Positions 26,724 through 36,257 of a stretch of DNA of 64,000 nucleotides are shown here, piece by piece. The notes under the pieces were generated by a model, which searched no databases, had not been told where the DNA came from, and saw only the letters and a list, made by a program, of their open reading frames with translations. The number at the start of each line of letters is the position of its first letter. Positions within the stretch are counted from its first letter, which is position 1. The position numbers were made by a program, and so were the translations under genes. The DNA lies in assembly GCF_003574315.2 (NCBI RefSeq), contig NZ_AP025739.1:2108001-2172000 (forward strand), written 5' to 3'. Source of the stretch: Capsulimonas corticalis (GTDB lineage: Bacteria; Armatimonadota; Armatimonadia; Armatimonadales; Capsulimonadaceae).

Positions 26724-26884
26724 GGGAGGGAGTCCTTACTGTCAGATTTTCGATATTCTGAAACTTTAGATTTTCCGTGGAATGCCGGCGATGTTTTGAG
26801 ATCGCCGCCGTGTCATTGTATCGCATCCCCTCGGGAAATCCGCCGTTCTCGGCGTCAAAGATTAAAATTTTCCAATGGGGGCCT

Positions 26885-26915
26885 TCTCCGCGCCTTTGGG
26901 GGATCGGCGCGGAGA
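26885..26915 (-). terminator. Hairpin after the fused phosphoesterase gene
   Basis: A 10-bp GC-rich stem (26885-26894 with 26906-26915) begins 15 bp after the stop codon at 26930. No T-run follows, so it could slow or protect the transcript end rather than terminate by itself. Confidence 0.4.
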
Positions 26916-26929
26916 CGGCGGGGATGGGC

Positions 26930-29900
26930 TTAGTCGTCGGAGTCCTTGGGGGCAGGGCCGTTGACCAGCGTGAGGGCGGTTTGGTACAGTCGGGCCTGAA
27001 GCGCCTTATACGCGGCGCTGTGCAGGTGGTTCTTCTTGACGGCGGCGCTATGGACTTCGTCGGCCTTGACCGACATGCGGGCCAGCGCGCCGAGGCGGTG
27101 GCTATCGCGGTCCGGAGCGGAGGAGTCAAGCTTGGCGACCAGCGACCAGATCTTGCGGCCTTCGGGCGACGGCGTGTACTGGGCGGTGCGGGTCACCGGC
27201 ACGGAAGACGCCGTGATTCCGTTATAGGTCGGCTGGAACAGATCGCGAAGGTCGGTCGCGAAGAGGTCGCCCAGGTTGTTCGGCGGAAGGCCCAGCAGCA
27301 GCTCCTCGGTCTTGACGACGGACGCCGTGACATAGTGCTTCTTGGCGAGGTAGCCGGGCTTGGCGAACGGGCTGACGACCACCAGCGGCGTGCGGTGCTG
27401 CTGGATGTGGTCCAGCGAGGACTGCGCGTCGTCGTAGGTGATGAAGATCGCGCTGCCGGTGTCCGTGCTCGGGTCGTAGTACGCGGGGCTCTTCATGATA
27501 TGGTTCACGACCATGCCGAGGCCCGTGTCGCCGTCGCCGACCTGCTGGAGCGGGGAGGTTCCCACCGCGCCGGCGTTGGGCGCCTGGACGCCGCCGGTGT
27601 GGTCGTTGGGCTGGTAGAGATAGATGAACTGCGGCAGCGTGCCGTTCGCCAGCTGGCGGTCGAAGTCCTTGATGAACTCCTTCGCGCGGCGCTGATCCGA
27701 GATATTGAAGTTGTATCCCGGATAGTTCTTATCAAGACGCGCTTCTCCCGACGGGTTGCTCGTTCCCAGCACGCTCAGGATCGGCAGCGCCATGAAGTAC
27801 GCCTGGCCCAGGCCCTGCGTCGTGCTCTCGGTGTCGCCCGCGTTGACCAGCGGCGAGGTGATGTGGAAGGCGTCCGCTTGCAGCTGCGGGTAGCCGGCAA
27901 GGCCGCTTGCGGGATCGTCGATGGTCGTCGGAACGCTCGTTCCGGTGTCCGTGCCGACGATCCGGATCAAGGCGCCGTAGTCCTTGAAAGAAACGCCGTT
28001 GCGCGCCGCGTTATTGAAGATGTATCCGCCTTCGGGATAATCTTCCGGCTCGAAGTTCTTGTTCACCAGGAGGCCGCGGCCGGACTTTACCAGCAGGGTC
28101 TTTTCGGTATAGTCGGTGGCGGTGCCCGACGCGGAGAACTGATGGCCGGCGTCGCTCTCCTCGGAGTCCGAGTAGTAGTTGACGGCCGTGGCGAACGTCG
28201 TCGCCAACTGCTGCGTGTTCAGCGAAACGCCTGTGTACTGACCGTTCACGAACGGGCTTCCGTCCGGGTTGTTGTAGGTCAGGCTGGCGTAGGGACCGAA
28301 GTGGCCGTTCTGGTTACCGAGCATGGAGTCAAACGTCTTGTTCTCATGCAGGATGAAGAACACGTGCTTGATCTTGTTCGACGCCGCGCCGCCCGCCGGG
28401 ACGACGCTGGTGTCGGCCGGAGGATTGATCGCGTAGTTATACGACGGGACCTGTGTCTTATTCGGATGCGTCGCGGTCAAGTCCACCTTCTGCACTGTGC
28501 CGAAGATGTAGTTGCCGTCCGTGAAGGATTCAATCCCTGTCGGATTGTGTCCCGCGTTCACGGTGTTCGGGTTGATGTCCTCGCCGACGCCCTTGGCGTT
28601 GACGATATAGAGCGTTTTGCCGTCGGGGCTGACGCTCAGGCCCGTGGGATACCAGCCGGTAGGGATGCGGCCGATCAGTTTGGGCGCGGTCGGGACGGTG
28701 GTGTCGAGCACCGCGACGGAGTTGAGGCCGGCTTCGGCCACATATAGCCGGGTGTTGTCCGGAGAAACGGCCAGCGCGTTCGGGTAGGAGCCGTGGATTT
28801 TGTGGCCGTCGAGCAGCGTGACGCCGATCGGGGAGAGATCGAAGTCGGGCAGCTTGCGGTTGTTGCTGACCTGGATCAGGCCGAGGCTGTCGTCATTGGC
28901 CTTCGCCACATACAGCACTTCGACCGTTCCGCGCCGCACGGAGGCGAGCGCCGAGGGATGCGTGTCGCCGACCTGGTAAAGCTGGTCGAGCGGCGCGCCT
29001 TCGTAGATCGAGCCCAGCAGGCTGGCGCTCGCGCCGTTGGCGCCGGGAGCGGCCAGGATCGAGATCGAGGAGGTCTTCGGGTTCGAACCCGTCGTGCTGG
29101 TCACCGGGACATAGTAGCCGTCGGGCGCGTTGCCGGGGACCGGCGCGATCGACGTCAGGTTGCCCGCGCCGTCGTAGGCCGGGTTCTTGAACTTGTACTC
29201 GGTGGCGCCCCAGTTGGAGACCAGGATCTTGTTGCCTTCCTTGCTGACCGCAACGGCGTAGGGGAAGTATCCGACCGGGACCTGCTTGACGACCGTTTTG
29301 CTCGCCGTGTCGATGATCGCGACGCTGTTGTCGCCGTTACAGGCCACGTAGAGGAATTTGCCGTCGGGGCTCAGCGCGGATCCGGCGGGGAAGGTGATCT
29401 TCGCGCCGCTTTTGCTGTAGCCCGTGGGGGCCGAAGTCGTCGTGGCCGCCGCGCCGATGGGCGTGTAGTTGGAGACATATCCCGCGCTCTGCGGCGTGAT
29501 CGGCGCGATGGCGATGGAGCCGACCGGTCCGGCGATCGCGCCGGCGCTGGAGACGGTGAACAGCTTGATGCTGTTGTCGCCGCCGCTGGAGGCCCAGATC
29601 GTGTACGTGCCCGACCCCGTCGCCTGGAGGCCGACGAAGAGCTTGCCGGCGGTGTTGATCTGGCTGACGACGCTCAGCGTCGCCGTATCGATCACCGAGA
29701 TCGAGTAGCCGCCGCGGTTGATCGAGCTCTGCAGCGAGAACGAGCTGGCGCCGGAGCCGTCCCGCTCGTCGTCGTTGGTCGTGATCAGATATTTGCCGTC
29801 GGGCGTCAGGGCCGTTCCGAGCGGGTTCATGCCGATCTGCGCGCTGACGCCCGCCGGTCGGACGATCCGGCCGTTGGGCAGGACGCCGCTGAAGTACGAG

Positions 29901-30694
29901 CCGAACTGGTTTGGGCCGGTGAAGAGCTCGGCGCCGCTGTAGACGCCGCTCTGGGAGGAGCCATAAACGGGAGCGGTGACCGACGCCCAGTTGCCGGCGT
30001 CAATCGTCGCGGCCTTCACCGGGGGCTGCGGGACGCCGGCGGCGGCGACCACCGCAATCGCGACCACGGCGCCTTTGCGCGTGCGGCGAAAGAGAAAGCC
30101 CAGGAGCGCCAGGCCGGACGCCGCGAGCATGGCGACGAGGCCGGAGGGTTCCGGAACCGGGGTCGCCGTCAGGCCGAAGGTTCCCACGCCGTACTTTTCG
30201 CCCGTCTGCGCGTCGACGGCGTAGATGTTCGTGAAGACGTCGAAGAAGCTGTTGAACGATCCGGGCGTGAAGGACGCCGTGAAGGACGGGAATACATTCG
30301 CGCTGGAGAGGGGGCCGCCGAAGCTCTTCTCGATATCCAGGTTCGTCAGATCGAACGAACCGTTCAGCGTCGCCGAGGTGATCGCGCCATGACCCATGTC
30401 CGCGTACGAAAACGGATTGGTGTAAACCGAAAGGACGCCCGTGTCCAGTGTGTTTGTTTTGGAGTAGCTCGTCAGATCATAGAGGCTAAGGGTCTGCGTG
30501 GTCGAGTCCGCGAAAGTCTCGGTAAGATCCAGGTTCTGGAATGTGACGTCGCTGGCGACTGAGAACGTTGGGTCGCCGCCGGAAAGCGTGAAGTTCGTTA
30601 CCTGATATTGTACATGGGGGTGCGCGGCGTTGGCGCCCGGCGCGCAGATAGCAATGCTTGCGAATAGAAATGCAGCCAGCGGGGCTCGTTTCAT
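26930..30694 (-). CDS. PEP-CTERM domain fused to YncE-propeller/phosphoesterase (paralog 2)
   Basis: 1254 residues, about 390 longer than its paralogs. Residues 1-24 are a signal peptide. Residues 25-178 form a beta-rich PEP-CTERM-type protein that ends, in the middle of the chain, with the sorting-signal layout VPEPSGLVAML (180-190), a hydrophobic helix and RRTRKG (203-208). A second hydrophobic stretch follows at once (VVAIAVVAAAGVPQPPVKAA, about 210-229), resembling a signal peptide. A YncE-like propeller (about 240-800) and a phosphoesterase domain (VFFILHENKTFDSMLG; metal region ITYDDAQSSLDHIQQHR) complete it. AAGGAG precedes the ATG. A PHO-box-like array lies upstream. The layout looks like two genes joined without a stop. 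Confidence 0.85.
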   Translation of the reverse strand: MKRAPLAAFLFASIAICAPGANAAHPHVQYQVTNFTLSGGDPTFSVASDVTFQNLDLTETFADSTTQTLSLYDLTSYSKTNTLDTGVLSVYTNPFSYADMGHGAITSATLNGSFDLTNLDIEKSFGGPLSSANVFPSFTASFTPGSFNSFFDVFTNIYAVDAQTGEKYGVGTFGLTATPVPEPSGLVAMLAASGLALLGFLFRRTRKGAVVAIAVVAAAGVPQPPVKAATIDAGNWASVTAPVYGSSQSGVYSGAELFTGPNQFGSYFSGVLPNGRIVRPAGVSAQIGMNPLGTALTPDGKYLITTNDDERDGSGASSFSLQSSINRGGYSISVIDTATLSVVSQINTAGKLFVGLQATGSGTYTIWASSGGDNSIKLFTVSSAGAIAGPVGSIAIAPITPQSAGYVSNYTPIGAAATTTSAPTGYSKSGAKITFPAGSALSPDGKFLYVACNGDNSVAIIDTASKTVVKQVPVGYFPYAVAVSKEGNKILVSNWGATEYKFKNPAYDGAGNLTSIAPVPGNAPDGYYVPVTSTTGSNPKTSSISILAAPGANGASASLLGSIYEGAPLDQLYQVGDTHPSALASVRRGTVEVLYVAKANDDSLGLIQVSNNRKLPDFDLSPIGVTLLDGHKIHGSYPNALAVSPDNTRLYVAEAGLNSVAVLDTTVPTAPKLIGRIPTGWYPTGLSVSPDGKTLYIVNAKGVGEDINPNTVNAGHNPTGIESFTDGNYIFGTVQKVDLTATHPNKTQVPSYNYAINPPADTSVVPAGGAASNKIKHVFFILHENKTFDSMLGNQNGHFGPYASLTYNNPDGSPFVNGQYTGVSLNTQQLATTFATAVNYYSDSEESDAGHQFSASGTATDYTEKTLLVKSGRGLLVNKNFEPEDYPEGGYIFNNAARNGVSFKDYGALIRIVGTDTGTSVPTTIDDPASGLAGYPQLQADAFHITSPLVNAGDTESTTQGLGQAYFMALPILSVLGTSNPSGEARLDKNYPGYNFNISDQRRAKEFIKDFDRQLANGTLPQFIYLYQPNDHTGGVQAPNAGAVGTSPLQQVGDGDTGLGMVVNHIMKSPAYYDPSTDTGSAIFITYDDAQSSLDHIQQHRTPLVVVSPFAKPGYLAKKHYVTASVVKTEELLLGLPPNNLGDLFATDLRDLFQPTYNGITASSVPVTRTAQYTPSPEGRKIWSLVAKLDSSAPDRDSHRLGALARMSVKADEVHSAAVKKNHLHSAAYKALQARLYQTALTLVNGPAPKDSDD

Positions 30695-30756
30695 CGTGCG
30701 CTCCTTCGTGGAATATGGGAAAAAGCAAATGGCGAAAAATCTCGTCTTGCCGCAAC

Positions 30757-30811
30757 ATAGTACCCACCGATTTTGGCCGCAATGTTAAGTCAATGTTAAG
30801 TTTATATTAGA
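30757..30811 (-). promoter_or_regulatory. PHO-box-like array of the fused phosphoesterase gene
   Basis: Read on the minus strand, TCTAATAT (30804-30811), CTTAACAT (30793-30800) and CTTAACAT (30782-30789) are spaced exactly 11 bp apart. A TACTAT -10 candidate (30757-30762) lies 19 bp after the last box, that is 8 bp plus one 11-bp turn. The boxes resemble the cyanobacterial PHO box. The transcript would start about 55 bp before the ATG at 30694. Confidence 0.6.
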
Positions 30812-30950
30812 ATTCATTAATAGTGGTCTTGTGCAGAATTGCAATTTTGTACTAATGTAAATATGTACATAATGAGAAGCAACGAGAGTAATTTTGCGTT
30901 TGTTTGCTTGTCGTGGTTTCCAATTCCTGAGTTCTGGATATAGATTTTCC

Positions 30951-31202
30951 ATGAAAGACAACCAGGCGGAGGCGCTCGCGCAGTTTATCAAGGATCACGA
31001 CAAGCGATACGAAGCGAAAGCGCATCGGGAGGACACGGATAGCTCTGTTGTCCTCACAGCCGTCGTCGATGGAGTTCCGCTGGAGCCCATCACGCGGATC
31101 GAGCAGTATCGAGTCCAGCAGATCGAAGAAAACGATCCCGGCCCGACCGTCCGCGCCGCCTGGGAAACCTGGTCCTCATCCGAGGCGGCGCGCGATGAGT
31201 GA
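30951..31202 (+). CDS. Small acidic hypothetical protein (83 aa)
   Basis: A soluble charged protein starting MKDNQAEALAQFIKDHDKRY and containing DSSVVLTAVVDGVPLEPITR. The family is not recognised. The ATG at 30951 is chosen because the start upstream at 30894 adds only a short hydrophobic stretch without a ribosome site. Its last 8 bp overlap the start of the DUF72 gene (ATGAGTGA), so translation is coupled and the two are one operon. It is divergent from the fused phosphoesterase gene. Confidence 0.6.
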   Translation: MKDNQAEALAQFIKDHDKRYEAKAHREDTDSSVVLTAVVDGVPLEPITRIEQYRVQQIEENDPGPTVRAAWETWSSSEAARDE

Positions 31203-31932
31203 CGCCAGTGCGCCGCCCATGCGGATCGGCTGCGCCGGCTGGAGTATTCCGAAGGGGTGCGCCGCCGCGTTTCCGGCTGAAGGCAGTCATTTGGAGCGTT
31301 ACGCCGCGCGCCTGCGCGCGGTCGAGATCAACTCTTCCTTCTATCGCCTGCACCGGCCCGCGACTTACGAGCGCTGGGCGGCGTCCGTTCCCGATGGTTT
31401 CCAATTCTCCGTCAAAATCCCGCGCGAGATCACGCATACGCGAAAGCTGACGGAGTTTGCCGAGCCCATGGACCAATTTCTGAGCGAATGCGGACATTTG
31501 GGAGATAAGCTTGGCCCGCTGCTCGTCCAGCTGCCCCCAAGCCTCGCATTCGATCCAGAGATCGCCGCCGCCTTTTTCGACGCGCTGCGCGCGCGGCATT
31601 CCGGCGGGATCGCCTGCGAGCCGCGCCACGCCAGCTGGTTCACGCCGGAAGCTGAGGCGCTGCTCGTCGGATGCCAAGCAGCCCGCGTCGCCGCCGACCC
31701 CGCCGTCTGTTCCGAAGCCGCGCGGCCCGGCGGCTGGCCTGGGCTGACCTACTTTCGCCTCCATGGCTCGCCCCGCATCTACTACTCCGACTATTCCCCC
31801 GAGTATCTGGAGACGCTCGCGGCGGCGCTGGCGCCCGGCTCCTGGTGCGTCTTCGACAACACCGCCGCCGGAGCGGCGATGGGCGATGCGCTGGCGCTCT
31901 CCACGGGGATCGGCGCCTGCATCGGCGCTTAA
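31195..31932 (+). CDS. DUF72 (YecE-like) family protein
   Basis: 245 residues of a DUF72 TIM-barrel protein. The family signature is clear: IGCAGWSIPKG at the start, LRAVEINSSFYRLHRPATYERWA, FSVKIPREITHTRKL, GPLLVQLPPSLAFD, CEPRHASWF and YFRLHGSPRIYY. The biochemical function of the family is unsettled. Translation starts at ATG 31195, overlapping the previous gene by 8 bp. Its last codons overlap the first PHO-box-like repeat of the following phosphoesterase promoter. Confidence 0.9.
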   Translation: MSDASAPPMRIGCAGWSIPKGCAAAFPAEGSHLERYAARLRAVEINSSFYRLHRPATYERWAASVPDGFQFSVKIPREITHTRKLTEFAEPMDQFLSECGHLGDKLGPLLVQLPPSLAFDPEIAAAFFDALRARHSGGIACEPRHASWFTPEAEALLVGCQAARVAADPAVCSEAARPGGWPGLTYFRLHGSPRIYYSDYSPEYLETLAAALAPGSWCVFDNTAAGAAMGDALALSTGIGACIGA

Positions 31933-31960
31933 CGCCTTCTTAACCTATCTTGGGTAAACT
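31928..31960 (+). promoter_or_regulatory. PHO-box-like promoter of phosphoesterase paralog 3
   Basis: CTTAACGC (31928-31935) and CTTAACCT (31939-31946) are 11 bp apart. TAAACT (31955-31960) follows the last box after exactly 8 bp. The first box contains the stop codon of the DUF72 gene. Only two good boxes are seen here, against three or four in the sister promoters. Confidence 0.65.
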
Positions 31961-32018
31961 TGCGGCGGTTCGCGCACTTTTGCGCGCCGTGGTATCTGTC
32001 CAAGGAAATCATCGAACG

Positions 32019-34595
32019 ATGCGAATGCAATGGATCGCGGCGGCTGCCTTAATCGCCGCCACGGCGGCCGTGATGGCGGCGCCGAAGACGCCCGCTCCCA
32101 CACCCGCCAATCTCCCACTGGTCACCGGTAAGACGCTGACGCCGGAAGGCGCGCAGACCAATGTCGGCAGCTTTCCCGCGAACCTCGCGCTGTCGCCGGA
32201 CGGAAAGTATATTCTGGTCACGACCGCCGGCATGCGCGAGTATCTGTCCGTGCTGCGCGTCGCCGACGGCCGGCTAATCAGCCGCCTCGACTTCAACAAA
32301 CACAGCACGGTAGTGGATAACAAGCAGGCGCTTTACTACGGCCTCGTTTGCGGCAAAACCGAGAACGGCGTGACGACGGTGTACGCCTCGCGCGGCGGCG
32401 AGGGCATGGTGAGCGTCCTGTCGCTGGACGCCGAGGGCGCGCTGACGGATACCGGCAAAACGCTGACGCTGACGCCGGAGCCGGGCGGCGATCTCGCTTA
32501 CACGGCGGGCCTCGCCGTGAGTGGGGACGGCGCGCATCTCTACGCCGCCGACAACAGCGGGGTTCCCAAGGCCGGCATGCGCGGATCCCTGCGAATCTTC
32601 GACACCGCGTCCGTGAGGGAAACGGCAAATGTGGATCTGCCCGGCTACCCCTACGCCGTCGCCGCCGTGACGGCGGGCGCGGAGGCTGGCCATAAAGTCT
32701 ATGTCACCAGCGAACAGCGCGCCAATGTCTCGGTCGTGGACCCTGTCGCCGGAAAGTCCGTGCGTGAGATCGCGACGGGAACCCAGCCCATCGGCTTGCT
32801 GCTGGACAAGGCGCAGGCGCGCCTGTTCGTGGCGAACGCCGGCGGCGACACGGTGAGCATTATCGACACCCGCACGGACAAGGTGACCCGAACCGTCTTG
32901 ATGCGTCCCGACAACATGCGCGGCCTGCCCGGCTCGACGCCGACGGGCCTGGCGCTCTCTCCCGATGAGAAGACGCTGTATGTGACGCTCGGAGACATGA
33001 ACGCGGTCGCCGTCGTGAACCTGCCCGACGCCAAGCTCATAGGATATCTGCCCGCCGGCTGGTATCCCACGGGGGCAGTCGTCTCGCCCGACGGACAGCG
33101 TCTCTTTATCGCCAACGCCAAGGGGGTGGCTGCGCGTAACCCCAACGATACGCCCAGCCGCACTCTGACCGAGCGGCCACAGTATATCCAGAACATTATC
33201 GAGGGCACGGTCACGACGATCGATCTGGCGGCGCTTCCGACGCTGAAGACGCTGACGGCGAGAGTGCTGGCGAACAATCAGGGGGTTCTTGGAAGGAAAC
33301 CAAAGTTTCAGAACCCGGGCGTCAAACACGTTTTTTATATCATCAAAGAAAATCGGACCTACGATCAGGTGCTCGGCGATCTGCCGCAGGGCGACGGGGA
33401 TCCGTCTCTGGTCCTCTATGGCCGCGACATCACCCCGAATCTGCACGCGCTGGCCGAGCGGTTTGTGCTGCTCGACAACTTTTACTGCTGCGCCGAAGTC
33501 TCCGGGGACGGCTGGAACTGGTCCACCGGCGCGATGGCGTCGGAGTTCAACGCGCGCAACGTCGCGCACAACTATGGAGGGCGTCGTCGTCCGTACGATT
33601 TTGAAGGCAGCAACAACGGAATCGCCGTGGATCGTCTGGATATCCCCGACGCCAATCGTCCGCCCGGGGGCTACCTCTGGGATCTGTGCGCCGCCCACGG
33701 TGTCTCGTTCCGCGATTACGGCTTCTTTATGGACGATTTCGACGTTCCGCGCAAAACGCCGGAGCGTGGGACCGAAGGGCTGGAGAACAGTCCGACCATG
33801 AAGACGCTGCTTGGCAAAACCTGCGCCGAGTTTCGTGAGTTCGACACCAACTACGCCGATAGCGACGCCTGGATCGACGCCAAGTTCGCTCCCGCGCCCC
33901 GTCAGCTCAAGACCTATGGCAAGTACGACGCCCCTTCTCGTGTGTCCGCCTGGAAGCGCGAGTTCGCCGAGTACGTGAAAACCGGCGCCTTGCCGCGCTT
34001 TACGATGCTGCGCCTCGGACGCGATCACACCGCGGGCACCTGGGATGGGTGCTCGACGCCGAACGCCATGGTCGCGGACAACGACTACGCTGTCGGTCAG
34101 GTCGTCGATATTATCAGCCACAGCCCCTACTGGAAATCGTCCGTCATCGTTGTGGTGGAGGACGACGCCCAGCACGGCTACGACCATGTGGACGCGCACC
34201 GGTCCACCGCCTACGTGATCAGCCCGTTCATCGAAAAGGCGACCCACGACAGCCATTTCTACAACACCGACAGCGCCCTGCGCACGATCGAACAACTGCT
34301 CGGCCTGCCGCCGATGACCCAGTACGACGCCATCGCCCCGCCCATCGACGTCTTCCAAAAAAACGCGGTCAACGCCGAACCCTACCGCGCGGTGCTTCCC
34401 GCCCGCAGCATCCTGGCGGCGGTAAACACCAAGGAAGCCTATCGCGCCGCCGACAGCGCCCGCCTGCTCAATACGCTTCGGGAAGAATCCGGACCCGACG
34501 AAGAACTCAACGACATCCTCTGGCGCTCAGCCAAGGGAACGCCGCCCCCGCCAAGGCGATATTCGCTCTCACTGGCGCGGGTGGGGGACGATTAA
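32019..34595 (+). CDS. Exported YncE-like propeller / phosphoesterase protein (paralog 3)
   Basis: 858 residues. ATG 32019 is chosen for the AAGGAA 11 bp upstream and because paralog 4 starts at the matching place; the frame is open to 31950. A signal peptide (WIAAAALIAATAAVMAAP) is followed by a YncE-type propeller (about 30-390) and a phosphoesterase domain (VFYIIKENRTYDQVLGDLPQ near 440, NFYCCAEVSGDGWNWSTGAM, VVEDDAQHGYDHVDAHRST near 715). The predicted role is extracytoplasmic phosphate-ester hydrolysis. It is 96-97% identical in DNA to paralog 4 over sharp blocks. A PHO-box-like promoter precedes it. Confidence 0.88.
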   Translation: MRMQWIAAAALIAATAAVMAAPKTPAPTPANLPLVTGKTLTPEGAQTNVGSFPANLALSPDGKYILVTTAGMREYLSVLRVADGRLISRLDFNKHSTVVDNKQALYYGLVCGKTENGVTTVYASRGGEGMVSVLSLDAEGALTDTGKTLTLTPEPGGDLAYTAGLAVSGDGAHLYAADNSGVPKAGMRGSLRIFDTASVRETANVDLPGYPYAVAAVTAGAEAGHKVYVTSEQRANVSVVDPVAGKSVREIATGTQPIGLLLDKAQARLFVANAGGDTVSIIDTRTDKVTRTVLMRPDNMRGLPGSTPTGLALSPDEKTLYVTLGDMNAVAVVNLPDAKLIGYLPAGWYPTGAVVSPDGQRLFIANAKGVAARNPNDTPSRTLTERPQYIQNIIEGTVTTIDLAALPTLKTLTARVLANNQGVLGRKPKFQNPGVKHVFYIIKENRTYDQVLGDLPQGDGDPSLVLYGRDITPNLHALAERFVLLDNFYCCAEVSGDGWNWSTGAMASEFNARNVAHNYGGRRRPYDFEGSNNGIAVDRLDIPDANRPPGGYLWDLCAAHGVSFRDYGFFMDDFDVPRKTPERGTEGLENSPTMKTLLGKTCAEFREFDTNYADSDAWIDAKFAPAPRQLKTYGKYDAPSRVSAWKREFAEYVKTGALPRFTMLRLGRDHTAGTWDGCSTPNAMVADNDYAVGQVVDIISHSPYWKSSVIVVVEDDAQHGYDHVDAHRSTAYVISPFIEKATHDSHFYNTDSALRTIEQLLGLPPMTQYDAIAPPIDVFQKNAVNAEPYRAVLPARSILAAVNTKEAYRAADSARLLNTLREESGPDEELNDILWRSAKGTPPPPRRYSLSLARVGDD

Positions 34596-34611
34596 ATCGG
34601 CATGGAACGTT

Positions 34612-34637
34612 GTGCGGACGACGGCCGTCGTCCGCAC
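34612..34637. terminator. Perfect GC-rich palindrome after phosphoesterase paralog 3
   Basis: A 26-bp perfect inverted repeat (GTGCGGACGACGG and its complement), 17 bp after the stop codon. No T-run follows. It is a likely transcription boundary before the next PHO-box-like promoter. Confidence 0.55.
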
Positions 34638-34715
34638 GCCCCTCTCCATATTGAATTCCTCTGGCTCCATCTCTGGACGATCCTCCGCTCTTGAAGAACC
34701 AAACCTTGACAAGAA

Positions 34716-34770
34716 TTTAACATTTTCATAACACTCATCTAATTTTCTCTTAACAATCCGGCGGTAAACT
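34716..34770 (+). promoter_or_regulatory. PHO-box-like promoter of a prepilin gene
   Basis: Four 8-bp boxes have exact 11-bp spacing: TTTAACAT (34716), CATAACAC (34727), TCTAATTT (34738) and CTTAACAA (34749-34756). Eight bp later comes TAAACT (34765-34770). The geometry equals that of the promoters at 31928 and 36258. The transcript start would be near 34777, about 70 bp before the ATG at 34845. Confidence 0.72.
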
Positions 34771-34844
34771 CCTGATCGTTTGCACAATCGTATGCGCCGC
34801 CGCCGGATTCGGAACCGGCGCTTATTATCGACAGGAAACTCAAC

Positions 34845-35822
34845 ATGGAACAACTTCCCAGCGCGCGTTCTTCGCGCGCCGCCGCCGGTTTTACTCTGAT
34901 TGAACTGCTCGTCGTCATCGCCATTATAGCGATTCTCGCAGCAATACTCTTTCCGGTCTTCGCCAAAGCGCGTGAGAAGGCGCGTCAGACCTCCTGCGCC
35001 AGCAACGAGAAGCAGATCGCGCTGGCCAACCTTCAATATATCGGCGATTACGACGATCGTGAACCGATGGTCGACTATTTTGTCTATCCCGCCGGTGGAA
35101 CAAAACAACTGATCACCTGGACAATCGCTCTCCAGCCTTATACCAAATCCTGGTCGGTGTTCCGCTGCCCCAGCGACTCGAGTGCCCTCGCCACCAAGTT
35201 CACCCGGTTCCAGGGCGACACGATCTCCTTCTCGGATCCCAATTACCTTCAGGCCGTCAACTCCAGCTACGCGATCAACGCGGATTATATGAATCCCGAG
35301 CCCGGCTGCGACCAGACAACGAAAACCGCCTACAGCGATCCGCCGAGTGAGGCGGGCGAAGGACATCAGGGCATTCCGGTCCAGCAGAGCCAGATGGAGG
35401 CGCCTTCGGAGACGGTCTTTGCCGTCGACGCCAAGCCGCTGTTCTACGACGCCAGCACCGCGTGGATGTATCGATATTGGACCGGCGCTCCGGCGACCTG
35501 GAACGCTCCGATCGCATGCACCTCCTGGAGCTGGGGCAGCCATCAAGGCTGGGATCAGGCCGCGACCGCCGGGTCCGGCGGTCCGGGCTCCTTCGGCGTG
35601 TCCGGCGACGAGCCCGGCAACACCAATACGGACCGCGTCTCCGTGCGCCACACCGGCGGTACGAACGTCATGTTCTGCGATGGCCATGTCAAGTGGCTGA
35701 CGCCGGGCAATCTGGCGGCAGGCACCAACTGGAATACGGGCGCGGATCGGGGGAGCATTTTCATCCTCGATTTCAGCAAGTATCTCTGGTCGCTGAAAAA
35801 GTCCGGCGATACCGATATGTAG
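34845..35822 (+). CDS. Prepilin-like protein with H-x9-DG motif
   Basis: 325 residues. After 13 short basic and Ala-rich residues comes the prepilin leader [17 protein letters not shown], then [20 protein letters not shown]. The C-terminal head contains [18 protein letters not shown], the H-x9-DG motif of the DUF1559-like family, and several Cys that may form disulfides. AGGAAA precedes the ATG. It is first in a short operon with the small membrane protein at 35845 and is driven by a four-box PHO-like promoter, so it may be made under phosphate limitation. Confidence 0.87.
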   Translation: MEQLPSARSSRAAAGFTLIELLVVIAIIAILAAILFPVFAKAREKARQTSCASNEKQIALANLQYIGDYDDREPMVDYFVYPAGGTKQLITWTIALQPYTKSWSVFRCPSDSSALATKFTRFQGDTISFSDPNYLQAVNSSYAINADYMNPEPGCDQTTKTAYSDPPSEAGEGHQGIPVQQSQMEAPSETVFAVDAKPLFYDASTAWMYRYWTGAPATWNAPIACTSWSWGSHQGWDQAATAGSGGPGSFGVSGDEPGNTNTDRVSVRHTGGTNVMFCDGHVKWLTPGNLAAGTNWNTGADRGSIFILDFSKYLWSLKKSGDTDM

Positions 35823-35844
35823 TCCTGAGGGAGAAGTGAGAGAA

Positions 35845-36123
35845 ATGGCGAATCCCGCAGCCGCGCACGCGAAAAAGAAGATCCCCGTGAACACATGGCT
35901 GATCGCCGGACTGGGCGTCCTAATCGTCATCGCGATCGTATTCGCGATTTCGAACAAGAGAGAGTCCGTGGACCCGACGCTCACGGCCGCACCGCCGATT
36001 GTCGCGACGCCGGGGCATCCAATCGTTCTGCATACGAAATCTCCGGAAGCCATGGCGAAGCAGATGCAGCAGGCGGGGATCGCGCCTCCCGCAGACGCGT
36101 CTGGACAGCCGTCGGCGAAGTAG
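35845..36123 (+). CDS. Small single-span membrane protein (92 aa)
   Basis: An Ala/Lys-rich N-terminus (ANPAAAHAKKK) is followed by one membrane helix (TWLIAGLGVLIVIAIVFAI, about residues 17-35) and a proline- and alanine-rich outer tail. ATG 35845 is preferred to GTG 35836, because GGAG lies only 2 bp from the GTG. It lies 22 bp downstream of the prepilin gene and is probably co-transcribed. It may assist pilin export or anchoring, but this rests only on context. Confidence 0.6.
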   Translation: MANPAAAHAKKKIPVNTWLIAGLGVLIVIAIVFAISNKRESVDPTLTAAPPIVATPGHPIVLHTKSPEAMAKQMQQAGIAPPADASGQPSAK

Positions 36124-36206
36124 TAAAGCCGCAGTCACGCAGAACCATCAAGAAATATTGCGGTCGATGCAAAGTGCAGGCGCTTTGCGTTGATTGTGAA
36201 TCTCCA

Positions 36207-36235
36207 GACGGCGAGGGGCCTTGCCCCTCGCCGTC
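36207..36235 (+). terminator. Hairpin terminator after the prepilin/small-membrane-protein operon
   Basis: A perfect 13-bp stem (GACGGCGAGGGGC at 36207-36219 with 36223-36235) and a 3-nt loop. The T-run is poor. It lies just before the next PHO-box-like promoter and insulates it. Confidence 0.6.
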
Positions 36236-36257
36236 CATTCATGAAAATTTTCTAAGA

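Noticed and set aside
22703-30562. Very long open frames on the plus strand (924, 656 and 589 codons) opposite the phosphoesterase genes 1 and 2
   Set aside because: They are shadows of GC-rich coding sequence. They are rich in Arg, Val, Gly and Asp without domains or signal peptides, while the opposite strand encodes clear homologous proteins.
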